From Planctomycetota bacterium (lineage in GTDB: Bacteria > Planctomycetota > Planctomycetia > Pirellulales > Pirellulaceae), in assembly GCA_018970165.1 (NCBI GenBank), contig JAGWWZ010000001.1, positions 1-64,000 of the forward strand: 64,000 nucleotides of DNA. Direction: 5' to 3'. Below are positions 42,960 through 52,190 of this stretch, piece by piece. The notes under the pieces were generated by a model that searched no databases, was not told the origin of the DNA, and saw only the letters and a list, made by a program, of their open reading frames with translations. The position numbers and the translations under genes are program-made. Each line of letters starts with the position of its first letter. Positions within the stretch are counted from its first letter, which is position 1.

Positions 42960-43682
42960 TCAGTCGTTGGGTAACTCTTCGAACAGTCTCGATCCGATCC
43001 TGACCATGGTCGAGCCTTCTGCGATGGCGATCGCGAAGTCTTGGCTCATCCCCATCGATAACTCCGACATCTGCATCCCAAAGCGTTGATTCCAGGCATG
43101 CATCTGATTTCGCAGAAACGCGAATTCGCGATGGACTTGTGACGATTCGGCGCCGAGCGAACTCATCCCCATCAATCCCCTAACCTCCAGTTGGGATTGC
43201 TTCCGGTCATCGGAAGCATAATGTTCGAGCCAAGTTTGCGCCTCTTGAGGTTGCATACCCGTCTTCGTCGCATCCTGAGCGATCTGGATTTCGAGAAGGA
43301 CAGCGGTACGAATCCCAAGAGCTTGAGATTCCTTTAGGATCTCGTCCGCGAGTCTTGCGGAATCCAACGAATGCACCAGATGAATCTGTGGGATCGTTCG
43401 GCGAACTTTGTTCCGTTGCAAATGCCCGATCAGATGCCATCTCACGGGTGATGGAAGTTGTGGAGCTTTTCCCCAAATTTCCTGCGGTCGGCTTTCTCCT
43501 AGGTCGAGGCAACCGGCATCCACCAGAGCCATCGCCTCCGCGGCACCGACGTACTTGGTCACTCCGATGGTTCGGATTTCCGCTTGGCTTCTGCCCGCAG
43601 CCGCAGCCGCGTTTGCGACCTCACCGAGGACATTCCTGTAGTTTTTCCCGATCTTTTCCGCTCTTGACGATGATGCACTCAT
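42960..43682 (-). CDS. yggS: YggS family pyridoxal-phosphate homeostasis protein
   Basis: 240 residues from the ATG at 43682. A fold-type-III PLP protein: the PLP lysine lies in IGVTKYVGAAEA (about 38-49), followed by GCLDLGESRPQEI, WHLIGHLQRNKV (about 80-91), LEIQIAQDATKTGM and MGMSQDFAIAIAEGSTMVRIG (about 208-228), which binds the phosphate. It has no clear catalytic activity and buffers free PLP. It is divergent from the MerC gene. Confidence 0.92.
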   Translation of the reverse strand: MSASSSRAEKIGKNYRNVLGEVANAAAAAGRSQAEIRTIGVTKYVGAAEAMALVDAGCLDLGESRPQEIWGKAPQLPSPVRWHLIGHLQRNKVRRTIPQIHLVHSLDSARLADEILKESQALGIRTAVLLEIQIAQDATKTGMQPQEAQTWLEHYASDDRKQSQLEVRGLMGMSSLGAESSQVHREFAFLRNQMHAWNQRFGMQMSELSMGMSQDFAIAIAEGSTMVRIGSRLFEELPND

Positions 43683-43717
43683 TGGACAACAAGAATAAAA
43701 ATGTTTTCGCAATTGGA

Positions 43718-43745
43718 TTGCATCTAGAAGCAATCTCGCTACGAT
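43718..43745 (+). promoter_or_regulatory. Candidate promoter with inverted repeat upstream of the MerC gene
   Basis: TTGCAT (43718-43723) and TACGAT (43740-43745) are 16 bases apart. A perfect inverted repeat, GCAATTGGATTGC (43709-43721), overlaps the -35 side and a further GCAAT follows at 43730, so a regulator site is possible. Confidence 0.3.
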
Positions 43746-43825
43746 AGGGAACTCTTGAACGGCAGCGTGTGGTCTCTGAGAACCAGAGTCGGTTTAGATT
43801 CGAACGAGGAATGGGAGTTGGTGGA

Positions 43826-44491
43826 ATGCGTGATTGGAAGGATCGGCTAGGAATTTTCGCCTCTGCCGCGTGTGCTGTCCATTGCGCGGCAACCCCGTTC
43901 TTGGTGGCAGCGCTACCGACCCTGAAACTGACTGAATGGATGGCCGATCCGAGGTTTCACCAAATTGCAGCGGTGATTTGCTGCAGTTTGGTGGCGATCG
44001 CAATTGTGCCAACAACTCTCCGATTTCGCGACCTCGGCCTGTTCTCTTTCGCATCATCGGGTTTGGGATTGATTCTTGCCGCCGCCTTCCTGGTCCCCGA
44101 TACTTGCTGCTCGAGCAGCAACTGCTCCATCGAAGGAAGTGGGATTCTGGCCAGTTCTCACGCCGGCTCAGATCACACCCATGATGGGCATTCCCACGAT
44201 GATCATTCGCATCATGATCACACGCATCATCATCATTCGAGCATTGGCCAAACTCCTGCATCGGAACAAGCCGAGTCTCCTACTCTCCTGATGGCGGGGA
44301 TGAGCATCGCTCAACCATGGATGACGCCAGTTGGAGGGTTGTTGCTGATCGTAGCTCACGGACTGAACATGAGAAGGCGATGGAGGTCGGAATGCGGCAG
44401 GGCGAATTGCTGCGCGGGACAGCCAGAGGCCGAACTTCTCCAGATGCCCAACGCATCAACCGGCGATTCGACGTTGGCTCGTGCCTCGTAA
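43826..44491 (+). CDS. MerC-domain membrane protein with His-rich loop
   Basis: 221 residues from the ATG at 43826 (GGAG eight bases upstream); an in-frame GTG at 43769 and an ATG at 43811 are alternatives. MerC features: ASAACAVHCAATPF (about 11-24) with the paired cysteines on the first helix, four membrane helices, and a CCSSSNC cluster. A loop of about 30 residues between helices 3 and 4 is packed with His and Asp (DHTHDGHSHDDHSHHDHTHH). A role in metal transport or sensing is likely; mercury itself is not implied. Confidence 0.82.
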   Translation: MRDWKDRLGIFASAACAVHCAATPFLVAALPTLKLTEWMADPRFHQIAAVICCSLVAIAIVPTTLRFRDLGLFSFASSGLGLILAAAFLVPDTCCSSSNCSIEGSGILASSHAGSDHTHDGHSHDDHSHHDHTHHHHSSIGQTPASEQAESPTLLMAGMSIAQPWMTPVGGLLLIVAHGLNMRRRWRSECGRANCCAGQPEAELLQMPNASTGDSTLARAS

Positions 44492-44539
44492 AGGAAACTG
44501 CAATCAAGCTCCCACGCACTCTGCTTACAAATCGTGCCA

Positions 44540-44818
44540 TTAATGGCGACGTCGAGCCGAAACCAGAATATCCCACGCGTACCACTCCAAGTACAGCAGC
44601 AACATCGGAACGACGTAAATGGAGTATTGAATGATCTGCTCGATAAGAGGGACGTTTTGGAAAGTAGACTCCAGGACGGCAGCTAGTCCGAAGACCATAC
44701 CTGCGTTAACCGACAACATCAGGATACTTGCCGACACGATCCCAAAAATGTAAGCCGCCAGTCTCCAAAGAGCCCTTGATTCCTGGCTTTGGTCGTATTC
44801 CTGTTCTCTCATTTTCAT
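44540..44818 (-). CDS. Small membrane protein, unknown function
   Basis: 92 residues. Two to three membrane helices (about 16-50 and 60-82) after a charged start. No family recognised. It lies 57 bp downstream of the zinc-ribbon membrane protein on the same strand and may share its transcript. Confidence 0.6.
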   Translation of the reverse strand: MKMREQEYDQSQESRALWRLAAYIFGIVSASILMLSVNAGMVFGLAAVLESTFQNVPLIEQIIQYSIYVVPMLLLYLEWYAWDILVSARRRH

Positions 44819-44875
44819 CTGGCATTTGTGTCTGGCATTTTTGCTTGGACAGACTGATTTTAACAGTTCAAGAAA

Positions 44876-46450
44876 TCATTCCTCTAAGTCCTGGCTGAAG
44901 TCCCCCTCGAAACCCAGGCTTGTGATGTCGCTGATACGTCCGGCCAGAACGCCATATTGGTTGGCAATGAAGAACAAGCCCAGGGGAAGCAGTAACCCGA
45001 ATAATGCCGTGATCATCGAGTTGGTAACATACCCGATGGCATACACAACAAACAGCCCTGCGATCGCCATCCCGGATTGAAAGTACATCGCTCCCCATGA
45101 ATCCGGCCTTTCGCCAAGCGACCTGAAGATGACCGAAGAAAACGGCTGCGTGGTCGCATTGTTATCGATCATGCTCAGGAGCAGCAACGGCGTAAGCCCC
45201 CAGATCGACAGCAGAACGAGAATCTCGCTGACGACGGATGGTAGCCCCATCAAGGACACAGCAGATGCAAAAAATCCGCCGGGCAAAGCCGCTAGGATCA
45301 CAGCGGTAGCCAACATGACCAGTTCCCCGATCGCCTCGCCAAACCTACCAAAAGGCCAATCCTCAACGCGAGTCCTGCGGTTGGCTGCCATCGGAAGGAT
45401 CACCATACAGCACATGAATATTCCTGCCAAAAGAGGTACTCCGAAACACAGGAATACAGCCAGCCGGATAATCACCTTTTGAATCGATGCTAGTTCCAAA
45501 GAGCCAATCGCATGCAGGCTAGCAAAGCAGACCGCAGCACATACGCCGAGAATAACCGACAAAAAAATCATGCCAGGGTCGCGCAAGAATCCGAAAATTA
45601 AAGACAGCCAACGCTGCGAATCGAACGGTACCGCGACCGCATCGATTTCCTTGCGCTCGAGGGCCGCTTCCTTCGCCGCTCGCTCGAGTATCTCTTTGGT
45701 CTTGAGCGAATCACCGATCTGTGTTCGAGGATTGGAGTTCTCGATAGGAGCAAGCCGAACGTTAGCCACCTCAGGATCGATCTTGAATTCAGCCTGTTTC
45801 TTCTTGGCGGGAGGCGCGGGGATTTTCAGTTCCGAGTGGCAATCAGGACATCGCGTTTTGGTCCCTGCACGTGATGCTTGACTGTAAAGAAGCGTTCCAC
45901 AAACTTTGCACGGAAATGAAAAATCCTCATCGACCGGCCGTTTCGAAGGCTCTGCCGATTTATCCGAGGGCACGGATCTTTTCGTTGTTGAAGCTGGTGC
46001 ATCCAAAGAATCAGGTAGATCCTCTCCCAATGGAAAGTTCATCTCGCTCAACAGCGGACTGGGGATGGGAGACAATTCTGGATCCAACGGCTTTAGCTCG
46101 GGCAAGTCGTCGTCGAAGAGACTCTGCCCAAGCTTCGGACCGTTTTCTGACGTGGGTGGCCTGTCCGATTGCTTGGGACTCTCTGATCGTTGGGGAACAG
46201 GAGATCGGGTTGTAGGTTTCCGCTCCGCCTGCGGTTTCGATAAACGGTTGGATTGAGGTGGCTTGCTGGGGCTATCGAGTTGCAACCAGGAATCCGCATC
46301 CTCGTCTGCGGTTTCATTCTGGGGAACGATGATACTGCCACTACAACTCGGACAGCGAGTGCGTTTGCCTGCTGAGGATGAGGCCACTCGCAATCGCTTC
46401 GCGCAATGCGGGCAATCAAAACTTATGGGGGAACCGGACTGGTTACTCAA
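44876..46450 (-). CDS. Zinc-ribbon (MJ0042-type) multi-span membrane protein
   Basis: 524 residues from a TTG at 46450. Two zinc ribbons: CPHC/CPSC (13-16 and 33-36) and CKVC/CPDC (about 181-204), separated by a Pro/Ser-rich low-complexity linker. After a basic helical stretch the C-terminal half (about 290-510) has five to six membrane helices. No transport motif is evident. Similar proteins are frequent in planctomycetes and have no assigned role. Probably the first gene of a two-gene unit with the 92-residue protein. Confidence 0.78.
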   Translation of the reverse strand: MSNQSGSPISFDCPHCAKRLRVASSSAGKRTRCPSCSGSIIVPQNETADEDADSWLQLDSPSKPPQSNRLSKPQAERKPTTRSPVPQRSESPKQSDRPPTSENGPKLGQSLFDDDLPELKPLDPELSPIPSPLLSEMNFPLGEDLPDSLDAPASTTKRSVPSDKSAEPSKRPVDEDFSFPCKVCGTLLYSQASRAGTKTRCPDCHSELKIPAPPAKKKQAEFKIDPEVANVRLAPIENSNPRTQIGDSLKTKEILERAAKEAALERKEIDAVAVPFDSQRWLSLIFGFLRDPGMIFLSVILGVCAAVCFASLHAIGSLELASIQKVIIRLAVFLCFGVPLLAGIFMCCMVILPMAANRRTRVEDWPFGRFGEAIGELVMLATAVILAALPGGFFASAVSLMGLPSVVSEILVLLSIWGLTPLLLLSMIDNNATTQPFSSVIFRSLGERPDSWGAMYFQSGMAIAGLFVVYAIGYVTNSMITALFGLLLPLGLFFIANQYGVLAGRISDITSLGFEGDFSQDLEE

Positions 46451-46482
46451 AGGAACGCCTCTACCTACAGACTCGATAGGAG

Positions 46483-47514
46483 TTAGCGCAAAGCCATAGC
46501 GGTTTTTGCGAATTGATTCCAGTGATCATTGCCACTCTCGATTCCCCATCGACCGCGATGCAGAACGACACGGTACTTGAACGCGAGCGAGTCGCCTGCC
46601 TTCAAGACATACCCCCCGGGGTGCGGCGCTTCACGCTGACCCGACTCGGTTTTCGTTCGCCCGGGCAGGAAGTCTTTGATACCAAAGGCGTTGTGAGCAA
46701 ATAGTCCGTATGTCCTAGCATGCCAAAGTCCAGCGGCGCGAAAACTCTCAGGATGAACAAGGATGGCGATTCCGTAGATGGCTTCACCTTCCTTCACAGT
46801 CGGTCCCGAGTAATCCACCCACTTAGCAGACTTGCCCCAGACATCTCCGCCACGATCTCCTTCACTGTTGAGCAATTCCCCGCCAGGACGATCACCTCGC
46901 ATGGTTTCGGGGACACGAATCGCGAACATTCCTTCTTTGGTATCACCGAAGGTCACCGTATCGTGCGGTCCATCGATACTCCACAAGTATTCGCAGTCGA
47001 TAACTCGTTCTTCGGCATCTCCACTGAATGTATAGCGGCACGTCTCTTTCAGACACGGGAGCGGCTCCTCTCCCTCTCCTCGCGGTTTAACCCACTGATG
47101 TTCGGCTGTGACATGAGCCGTTTTTCCGTCCGCTGTCGCTTCCGTCACGCGGCGATGAAGGACGACACCCCGTCCTGGTCCTTCCCCCCACCAATCCCCG
47201 CCATCGATATCACCAAAGGTCATCCAAAGCCCTCGATGATGGGGGTGATCGTGAGCCTCTCCTTCCACACTCGGATCGAGCGGGTAGCTCCGGGTCATTC
47301 TTTGTTGATCAGGACCGATGATCGGCCACAAGACCGGCTTGGAACCGGAACGAAACCGATAGGAAGTCAACAACGTTTCCTCGTGCAAGATATCGACCCT
47401 GTCATCCTGCGGCTTCACCGAGTACTGGGCGCACGCGGCCGATGTCCACATCGCGCCGAGCGTCAACAAAACCAGATGAACCCCGACGGATCGGGAAAAG
47501 GGTGATGCACACAT
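46483..47514 (-). CDS. PmoA family (DUF6807) exported protein
   Basis: 343 residues from the ATG at 47514; the frame is open upstream but the signal peptide (about 1-30, ending SAACAQYS) fixes this start. DUF6807 features: YPLDPSVEGEAHDHPHHRGLWM (here split as EGEAHDHPHH and RGLWMTFGDIDGGDWW, about 79-105), and HPESFRAAGLWHARTYGLFAHNAFG in the last third. The name PmoA is historical and does not mean methane oxidation. The His-rich HDHPHH may bind metal. Divergent from the next gene. Confidence 0.87.
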   Translation of the reverse strand: MCASPFSRSVGVHLVLLTLGAMWTSAACAQYSVKPQDDRVDILHEETLLTSYRFRSGSKPVLWPIIGPDQQRMTRSYPLDPSVEGEAHDHPHHRGLWMTFGDIDGGDWWGEGPGRGVVLHRRVTEATADGKTAHVTAEHQWVKPRGEGEEPLPCLKETCRYTFSGDAEERVIDCEYLWSIDGPHDTVTFGDTKEGMFAIRVPETMRGDRPGGELLNSEGDRGGDVWGKSAKWVDYSGPTVKEGEAIYGIAILVHPESFRAAGLWHARTYGLFAHNAFGIKDFLPGRTKTESGQREAPHPGGYVLKAGDSLAFKYRVVLHRGRWGIESGNDHWNQFAKTAMALR

Positions 47515-47670
47515 TCTGATAGACCGCTTTAAGATTTTTGTTGTGGGATCGACGCCTCTTTGGGCTGCACGGCAACGCGGATTCGATACTATATACGAGT
47601 CGAACCATTTTTTGGACCGCGCCAGACCATCGTCCAACATACTTGAATCCCCACTCCGGGAAGAGCATCC

Positions 47671-50600
47671 GTGTCGAACATTTGGTGGAAAAACTGTTTG
47701 CTGCGCGTCGGAATCCTGTTGATGGCCGTCGGTTCACCGTCGTTTCGTACGGTGGCTCGGGGACAGGATCCACCCTTTTCCGTTCCCGATGGATTCGTTG
47801 TGCAGCGTGTGGCCGACGACAAGCTGGCCCACGATTGTTTTTGCATGACTCTCGATAACGCGGGTCGTCCGATCGTATCGGGACCGGGTTACGTTCGGAC
47901 ATTGATCGATGATGATAGCGATGGAATATTCGATCGGAGCATCGATTGGACCCGCGAAGTCAAACAAGGGGCACAGGGAATGTGGAGCGAAGGAAAATCG
48001 CTCTACTGGGTCGCCGATGGAGGATTGTGGCGATCCGAAGATACCGATGGGGACTTGGTCGCGAATAGTCGAGCCCAGCGAGTGCTAGAACTCCCCACCG
48101 GTGGAGAACATGATGCGCATGCCATCAAGCGTGGTCCGGATGGCTGTTGGTATCTGATCGTAGGCAACTTCGCTGCCAACATCAGTCGAATGGCAAATGA
48201 CTCAAGCGCGCCCATTGCTCGACCGCGTGCTGGAACACTGTGGCGCATGAGTCCCGACTTCTCCCGTCGAGGTGTTTGGGCCCATGGCCTTCGCAACTGC
48301 TACGACTTTGATTTTTTGCCCGACGGGCAAGCGGTAACCTATGACAGCGACGACGAACGGGAAGCGACCCTTCCTTGGTACCGACCAACAAGAGCGTTTG
48401 TTATGGGACCTGGAACCGATGCAGGTTGGTGCGGCGCCGCATGGAAGGATGATGATTATCGGGTAACGATGCCCTTGGTTCTGGCTCGGTTAGGGCGTGG
48501 GTCGCCAACAGGCGTTGCTGTATATGAACATACTTCCTTTCCGGAACGCTATCGCGATGCAGTGTTCGTCTTGGATTGGACCTTTGGCCGCGTCATCGCG
48601 ATCTATCCCTCGGCGAACTTGAAGCCCGATGAGCGGATCCCTGACAAGATCCCCAGCGAAGTATTCATGGAGCCCACAGGTACCGCTGGTTTTGCTCCCA
48701 CTTCAGCATGCGTTGCTCCCGATGGAAGTCTCTTGGTTTCCGTCGGAGGTCGAGGAATCGTGGGAGCTATCTACCGAGTTTCCTACTCGCCCGGCACATC
48801 GAAGTTACCCGCGCCTGCCGGCGATCCGTTACCCGCATGCCTTGTTTCTGCTATCGAAAAGAAAATTCTCTCTGCGCAAGACGCCGAAACTCTTGAGTCG
48901 GTACTCAAGTCCCCCTCGCCATGGAGCGCCTGGTCGATCGCTCGGTGGCGGCCTCGAGTCACTCCGCGCGTTCGAGGTCAACTCGTTGACGTGGCGATGG
49001 GGCGTCTATCACTTGATGGCCCGGTCGACATGACGGAGAAGTACGTACTGAGAGCAGCGCAGATGCTGACCCGACTTGGAGAGACAGTCAGCGCGGAGCA
49101 GATCCAGCGAGGTACTTCTTCAAAGGATCCTGCGGTGCGGGCTGCCGCATGGTGGGTGGCGGGCAGACAATCGCCTGCAGCGACTCGCGAAGTTGCGATT
49201 CGCAGTCTCGGAGCCAATTCCATCGAAGGGAGATTGGGTACGCGTTGGGAGGTTCATCTGGGCGCTGACGAGGAACGACTGCGATGGGAAGCAATAGGAC
49301 TCAAGCGTTGGCCTGTATCTGCTAACCAACCCCCAAAATTGGAATCCCGACCCTCCGACTCTGCACTGCGGCGAACGTGGTTGTGGGCGCTTAGCCGAGC
49401 AACAGGTTCCCCTAACGAGACTGGACTGGCGGGTCGGTTGGAAACCCAAATCGCGAAAGCTCTTTTCGCCCCGAACTCGAAAACACCCGATAAAGATCTG
49501 CTCGATGCGGTCACTCGCAAATGGGGCGACAACCGGGACAAACTGTCTCAAAGGGAATTGATGGAAAGCCTCGCATATGTACAGGCCGCTCTCGGTGATC
49601 GTCGCTGGGACTTTCCTTTACAAACCGATGCACCAGCCGATATCAGCGATGGATACCGCGGCTTGTATACTAATCAAATCGCCGAATCATCGCGCAACAA
49701 CATGGCGCGTTGGTTCCTTTACTTTGCAGCAACCGCAAAAACACAGGGCTGGGATGCCGTCTACGCCGAATCGATCCGCACCATGGCCATGATGGAGCCC
49801 AGCGACCAGCAATGCATGGCCTTCATCCTAGAACAGATCACTGCCGATAGCCATCCGACCTCCGACCTTCACATGCTCTGCGCATTGGCCCAATGCACCG
49901 CGCCGAGAACCGCGCCCGAAACCAGCAAGACAGCTGCCGCCTTGTCGGAGATTATCCGAAAAGTAAAAGGACGCGGGTTGTACACAGACAATCAGTGGCC
50001 CATTCGGCTCAATCAACTTGTCGCTCGACTCACCGCGCGCGATGAAAAACTCGGACCAGCCTTCATCGAACTATCCAATCTGTACTGCAGCGAAGATCTC
50101 GCGCTGATCAGCGCCTTCCCGCAGGAAATCCAAGAACAAGCTCGCGAGAAGATTCGCGGTCAACTCAAGTCTGCTTCGCCCGAAGAATGGTCGATCCCGC
50201 TGGTAAAGTTTGCAGTGGTTGGACCGTTGGACAAATCGCTGCGCGATGCACTGAGAAGGGGATGTCAACTCGAGAACCTCCACCAAACCTGCTTGGCGTT
50301 TTTGGCGCAAATGCCAGAAGAGGAAGATTACGATCTGTATCTCAGTTCGATCGAGGAGACCGATCGGACATTGTGGCCCGATGCATGGCGGGGGCTCGAT
50401 CCGCTTGCCATCAAAGATCCGGCACGAGAATTCCCCGCGATCGCAAAGCTTTTGTCTGCCAGTTTCAATACCGGTACCCCATTGCCTCGATCAGCTATTC
50501 TCGATCGAGCGCGACGAGTCGCCGCCGACAGCCGAAAGACGCCGCCGCCGTCCACAGATTCCTGGCCTGAATGGACCGCGTACCTGCAATCGCAACTCGA

Positions 50601-51081
50601 CGAAGCACAGATGGCCGCAATGGTAGTCCCTAGCGCCCAAGCTGATGTGGCAAGCATCCGTAAGTCGATCGAGGGTGTATCGGGAAATTCCGAACGAGGA
50701 GCAAACCTGTTTCGGGCCAAGTGCGCGCTCTGCCATGGAGGACAATCAGCGCTCGGGCCAAGCCTTTCCGGAGTCTCGAAACGCTTCTCTCTCGAAGATC
50801 TTGCTCGAGCCATCTACGAGCCAAGCCGCGATGTCCCCGATCGCTATCGCGCCATCCGCGTCCTTACCGTCGATGATGAAGTCCTGACCGGTATGATCAT
50901 CTACAATGCGGCCGATGGCGTGACTCTCCAGACTGCCGACGGTTCCATCCTACGGATCAATCAAGATCAAATCGAACAGAAGGCCTTCTCCACCGAATCG
51001 ATCATGCCCAGCGGACTACTCGACGATCGCTCCGCCCAGGAAGTCGCCGATTTGTTTGCATACCTTGGCACGCTGCCGTAG
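47671..51081 (+). CDS. PVC-type membrane-bound-dehydrogenase-like protein with C-terminal cytochrome c
   Basis: 1136 residues from a GTG at 47671 (GGGAAG eight bases upstream). Signal peptide about 1-32. A six-bladed propeller, like soluble sugar dehydrogenases (about 36-375), has PDGFVVQRVADD, GGEHDAHAIKRGPDGCWYL and HGLRNCYDFDFLPDG. A HEAT-like helical region (about 385-1000) follows. The end is a c-type cytochrome with CALCH (about 1017-1021), GPSLSGVSKRFS and the characteristic VLTGMIIYNAADGVTLQTADG. Typical of planctomycete secreted oxidoreductase-like proteins; substrate unknown. Confidence 0.9.
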   Translation: MSNIWWKNCLLRVGILLMAVGSPSFRTVARGQDPPFSVPDGFVVQRVADDKLAHDCFCMTLDNAGRPIVSGPGYVRTLIDDDSDGIFDRSIDWTREVKQGAQGMWSEGKSLYWVADGGLWRSEDTDGDLVANSRAQRVLELPTGGEHDAHAIKRGPDGCWYLIVGNFAANISRMANDSSAPIARPRAGTLWRMSPDFSRRGVWAHGLRNCYDFDFLPDGQAVTYDSDDEREATLPWYRPTRAFVMGPGTDAGWCGAAWKDDDYRVTMPLVLARLGRGSPTGVAVYEHTSFPERYRDAVFVLDWTFGRVIAIYPSANLKPDERIPDKIPSEVFMEPTGTAGFAPTSACVAPDGSLLVSVGGRGIVGAIYRVSYSPGTSKLPAPAGDPLPACLVSAIEKKILSAQDAETLESVLKSPSPWSAWSIARWRPRVTPRVRGQLVDVAMGRLSLDGPVDMTEKYVLRAAQMLTRLGETVSAEQIQRGTSSKDPAVRAAAWWVAGRQSPAATREVAIRSLGANSIEGRLGTRWEVHLGADEERLRWEAIGLKRWPVSANQPPKLESRPSDSALRRTWLWALSRATGSPNETGLAGRLETQIAKALFAPNSKTPDKDLLDAVTRKWGDNRDKLSQRELMESLAYVQAALGDRRWDFPLQTDAPADISDGYRGLYTNQIAESSRNNMARWFLYFAATAKTQGWDAVYAESIRTMAMMEPSDQQCMAFILEQITADSHPTSDLHMLCALAQCTAPRTAPETSKTAAALSEIIRKVKGRGLYTDNQWPIRLNQLVARLTARDEKLGPAFIELSNLYCSEDLALISAFPQEIQEQAREKIRGQLKSASPEEWSIPLVKFAVVGPLDKSLRDALRRGCQLENLHQTCLAFLAQMPEEEDYDLYLSSIEETDRTLWPDAWRGLDPLAIKDPAREFPAIAKLLSASFNTGTPLPRSAILDRARRVAADSRKTPPPSTDSWPEWTAYLQSQLDEAQMAAMVVPSAQADVASIRKSIEGVSGNSERGANLFRAKCALCHGGQSALGPSLSGVSKRFSLEDLARAIYEPSRDVPDRYRAIRVLTVDDEVLTGMIIYNAADGVTLQTADGSILRINQDQIEQKAFSTESIMPSGLLDDRSAQEVADLFAYLGTLP

Positions 51082-51175
51082 CGGCTCAACACGCCGCACC
51101 AAACAAAACTTCGGCGCACCCTTTTGTTAAGACAATAGTTCGACGATTCAACGATTGAAACGGAGATTGTGAGCG

Positions 51176-51523
51176 ATGTCGTCTCGCCAGTCTAAATTGG
51201 CACCAACACATGTTTTCGTAAACCGCATGCTGCGCTCGATCGCGTTTTCGAGCGTACTCATTTTTTTCACGCTCGCAGTAGGAATTTTTGGATACCACTA
51301 TCTCGCTGGCTTAGACTGGATCGATGCGTTACTCAATGCTTCCATGATCCTCGGGGGCATGGGGCCGATCGATCCTCTCAACTCGAATGTCGCCAAGATC
51401 TTTGCGTCATTCTATGCGCTGTTTTGCGGGCTGGTTTTGGTGGGTGCTACAGGACTGGTACTTTCGCCAATCTTGCATCGCATGCTTCATCGATTTCGAA
51501 TCGACGAAGAGGATCTTTCCTAG
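51176..51523 (+). CDS. Small two-helix membrane protein resembling a potassium-channel pore module
   Basis: 115 residues. Two membrane helices (about 21-43 and 78-98) flank a re-entrant-like segment, WIDALLNASMILGGMGPIDP (about 50-69), at the position of a K+-channel pore helix and filter. The filter motif TxGYG is replaced by LGGMG. A basic C-terminus (HRMLHRFRIDEEDLS) follows. The order of elements suggests a relative of two-helix channels that may not conduct K+. Confidence in a real gene is good, in function low. Confidence 0.65.
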   Translation: MSSRQSKLAPTHVFVNRMLRSIAFSSVLIFFTLAVGIFGYHYLAGLDWIDALLNASMILGGMGPIDPLNSNVAKIFASFYALFCGLVLVGATGLVLSPILHRMLHRFRIDEEDLS

Positions 51524-51648
51524 CATTAAAGGCATCTAGAATGAACAGGATTTACAATCTAGAATGCGGAACAACGGAAATCGTTCCGACAGGAGCGTCG
51601 CCGTTCGTACACTTAAGTTCTCTACCAACAACTCAATCGATGCATGCT

Positions 51649-51879
51649 ATGTTGACGAAAAGATTTTTTTGCTCGCTGATGGCGACATCGTTTTGGGCGG
51701 CGTCGATACCATGTCTCGTATGGGCCCATCCCGGTCACGGCAACGCAGATCCTGATAGCCCGGCACACTATCTCTTGTCTTTTGAGCATACCGCTCCCAT
51801 GGTGGCGATCGCTTTATTTGCGATAGCGATCGCGATCGTGCTGGGCAGGCGATCGCGTCGCGTTCGAGTCCGCGTCTAG
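51649..51879 (+). CDS. Small exported/membrane protein with HPGHG motif
   Basis: 76 residues from the ATG at 51649; starts at 51640 and 51541 are in frame. A signal-peptide-like N-terminus (about 1-26, ending VWA) is followed by HPGHGNADPDSPAHYLLSFEH (within about 27-47) and one membrane helix (about 48-66), ending in a run of Arg/Val. The His-rich mature start could bind a metal. The context, 125 bp after the channel-like gene, gives no more information. Confidence 0.55.
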   Translation: MLTKRFFCSLMATSFWAASIPCLVWAHPGHGNADPDSPAHYLLSFEHTAPMVAIALFAIAIAIVLGRRSRRVRVRV

Positions 51880-51936
51880 CTGGCCGGAAGTGCCGATCCG
51901 ATATCGATTGGGGAGGGTGACTCGTGCCACCCGCTA

Positions 51937-51978
51937 AACAAGCTGATCTCTAGCAAAAACAAGCTGATCTCTAGCAAA
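51937..51978. repeat. Exact two-copy tandem duplication, 21-bp unit
   Basis: Two identical 21-base units (51937-51957, 51958-51978), each containing CAAGCTGATCTCTAGC. The track leads directly into repeat copy D and the tRNA-Ser gene. Confidence 0.85.
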
Positions 51979-51989
51979 GAGGTGCTTGG

Positions 51990-52037
51990 GTGGCGTGTTT
52001 TCATCAGGGGTCGGCATCCACCCTGATGCTTGCGATT
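51990..52037. repeat. Dispersed intergenic repeat, copy D (inverted), with hairpin
   Basis: On the minus strand this reads AATCGCAAGCATCAGGGTGG, matching the core of copies A-C. CATCAGGG (52002-52009) and CCCTGATG (52021-52028) form an eight-base stem. Confidence 0.55.
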
Positions 52038-52073
52038 CTTGGCTAACAGGCACTGCTTGGCTAACAGGCACTG
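52038..52073. repeat. Exact two-copy tandem duplication, 18-bp unit
   Basis: CTTGGCTAACAGGCACTG is present at 52038-52055 and 52056-52073. TGTGCCAGCACA follows and is itself palindromic. Confidence 0.85.
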
Positions 52074-52102
52074 TGCCAGCACAGATTTTTGAAAAATCCA
52101 GC

Positions 52103-52190
52103 GGAGAGGACAGGATTCGAACCTGCGGTAAGGAGTTAACCCTACGCCGAATTAGCAATCCGGTGCTTTAGACCACTCAGCCACCTCTCC
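52103..52190 (-). tRNA. tRNA-Ser (anticodon GCT)
   Basis: 88 bases on the minus strand. The acceptor stem is GGAGAGG/CCTCTCC, the D arm is GGCTGAGTGGTCTAAAGC, the anticodon loop is TTGCTAA with GCT, there is a long variable arm typical of tRNA-Ser, and the T loop is GGTTCGAATCC. The CCA end is not encoded. It reads AGC/AGU codons. Confidence 0.97.
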
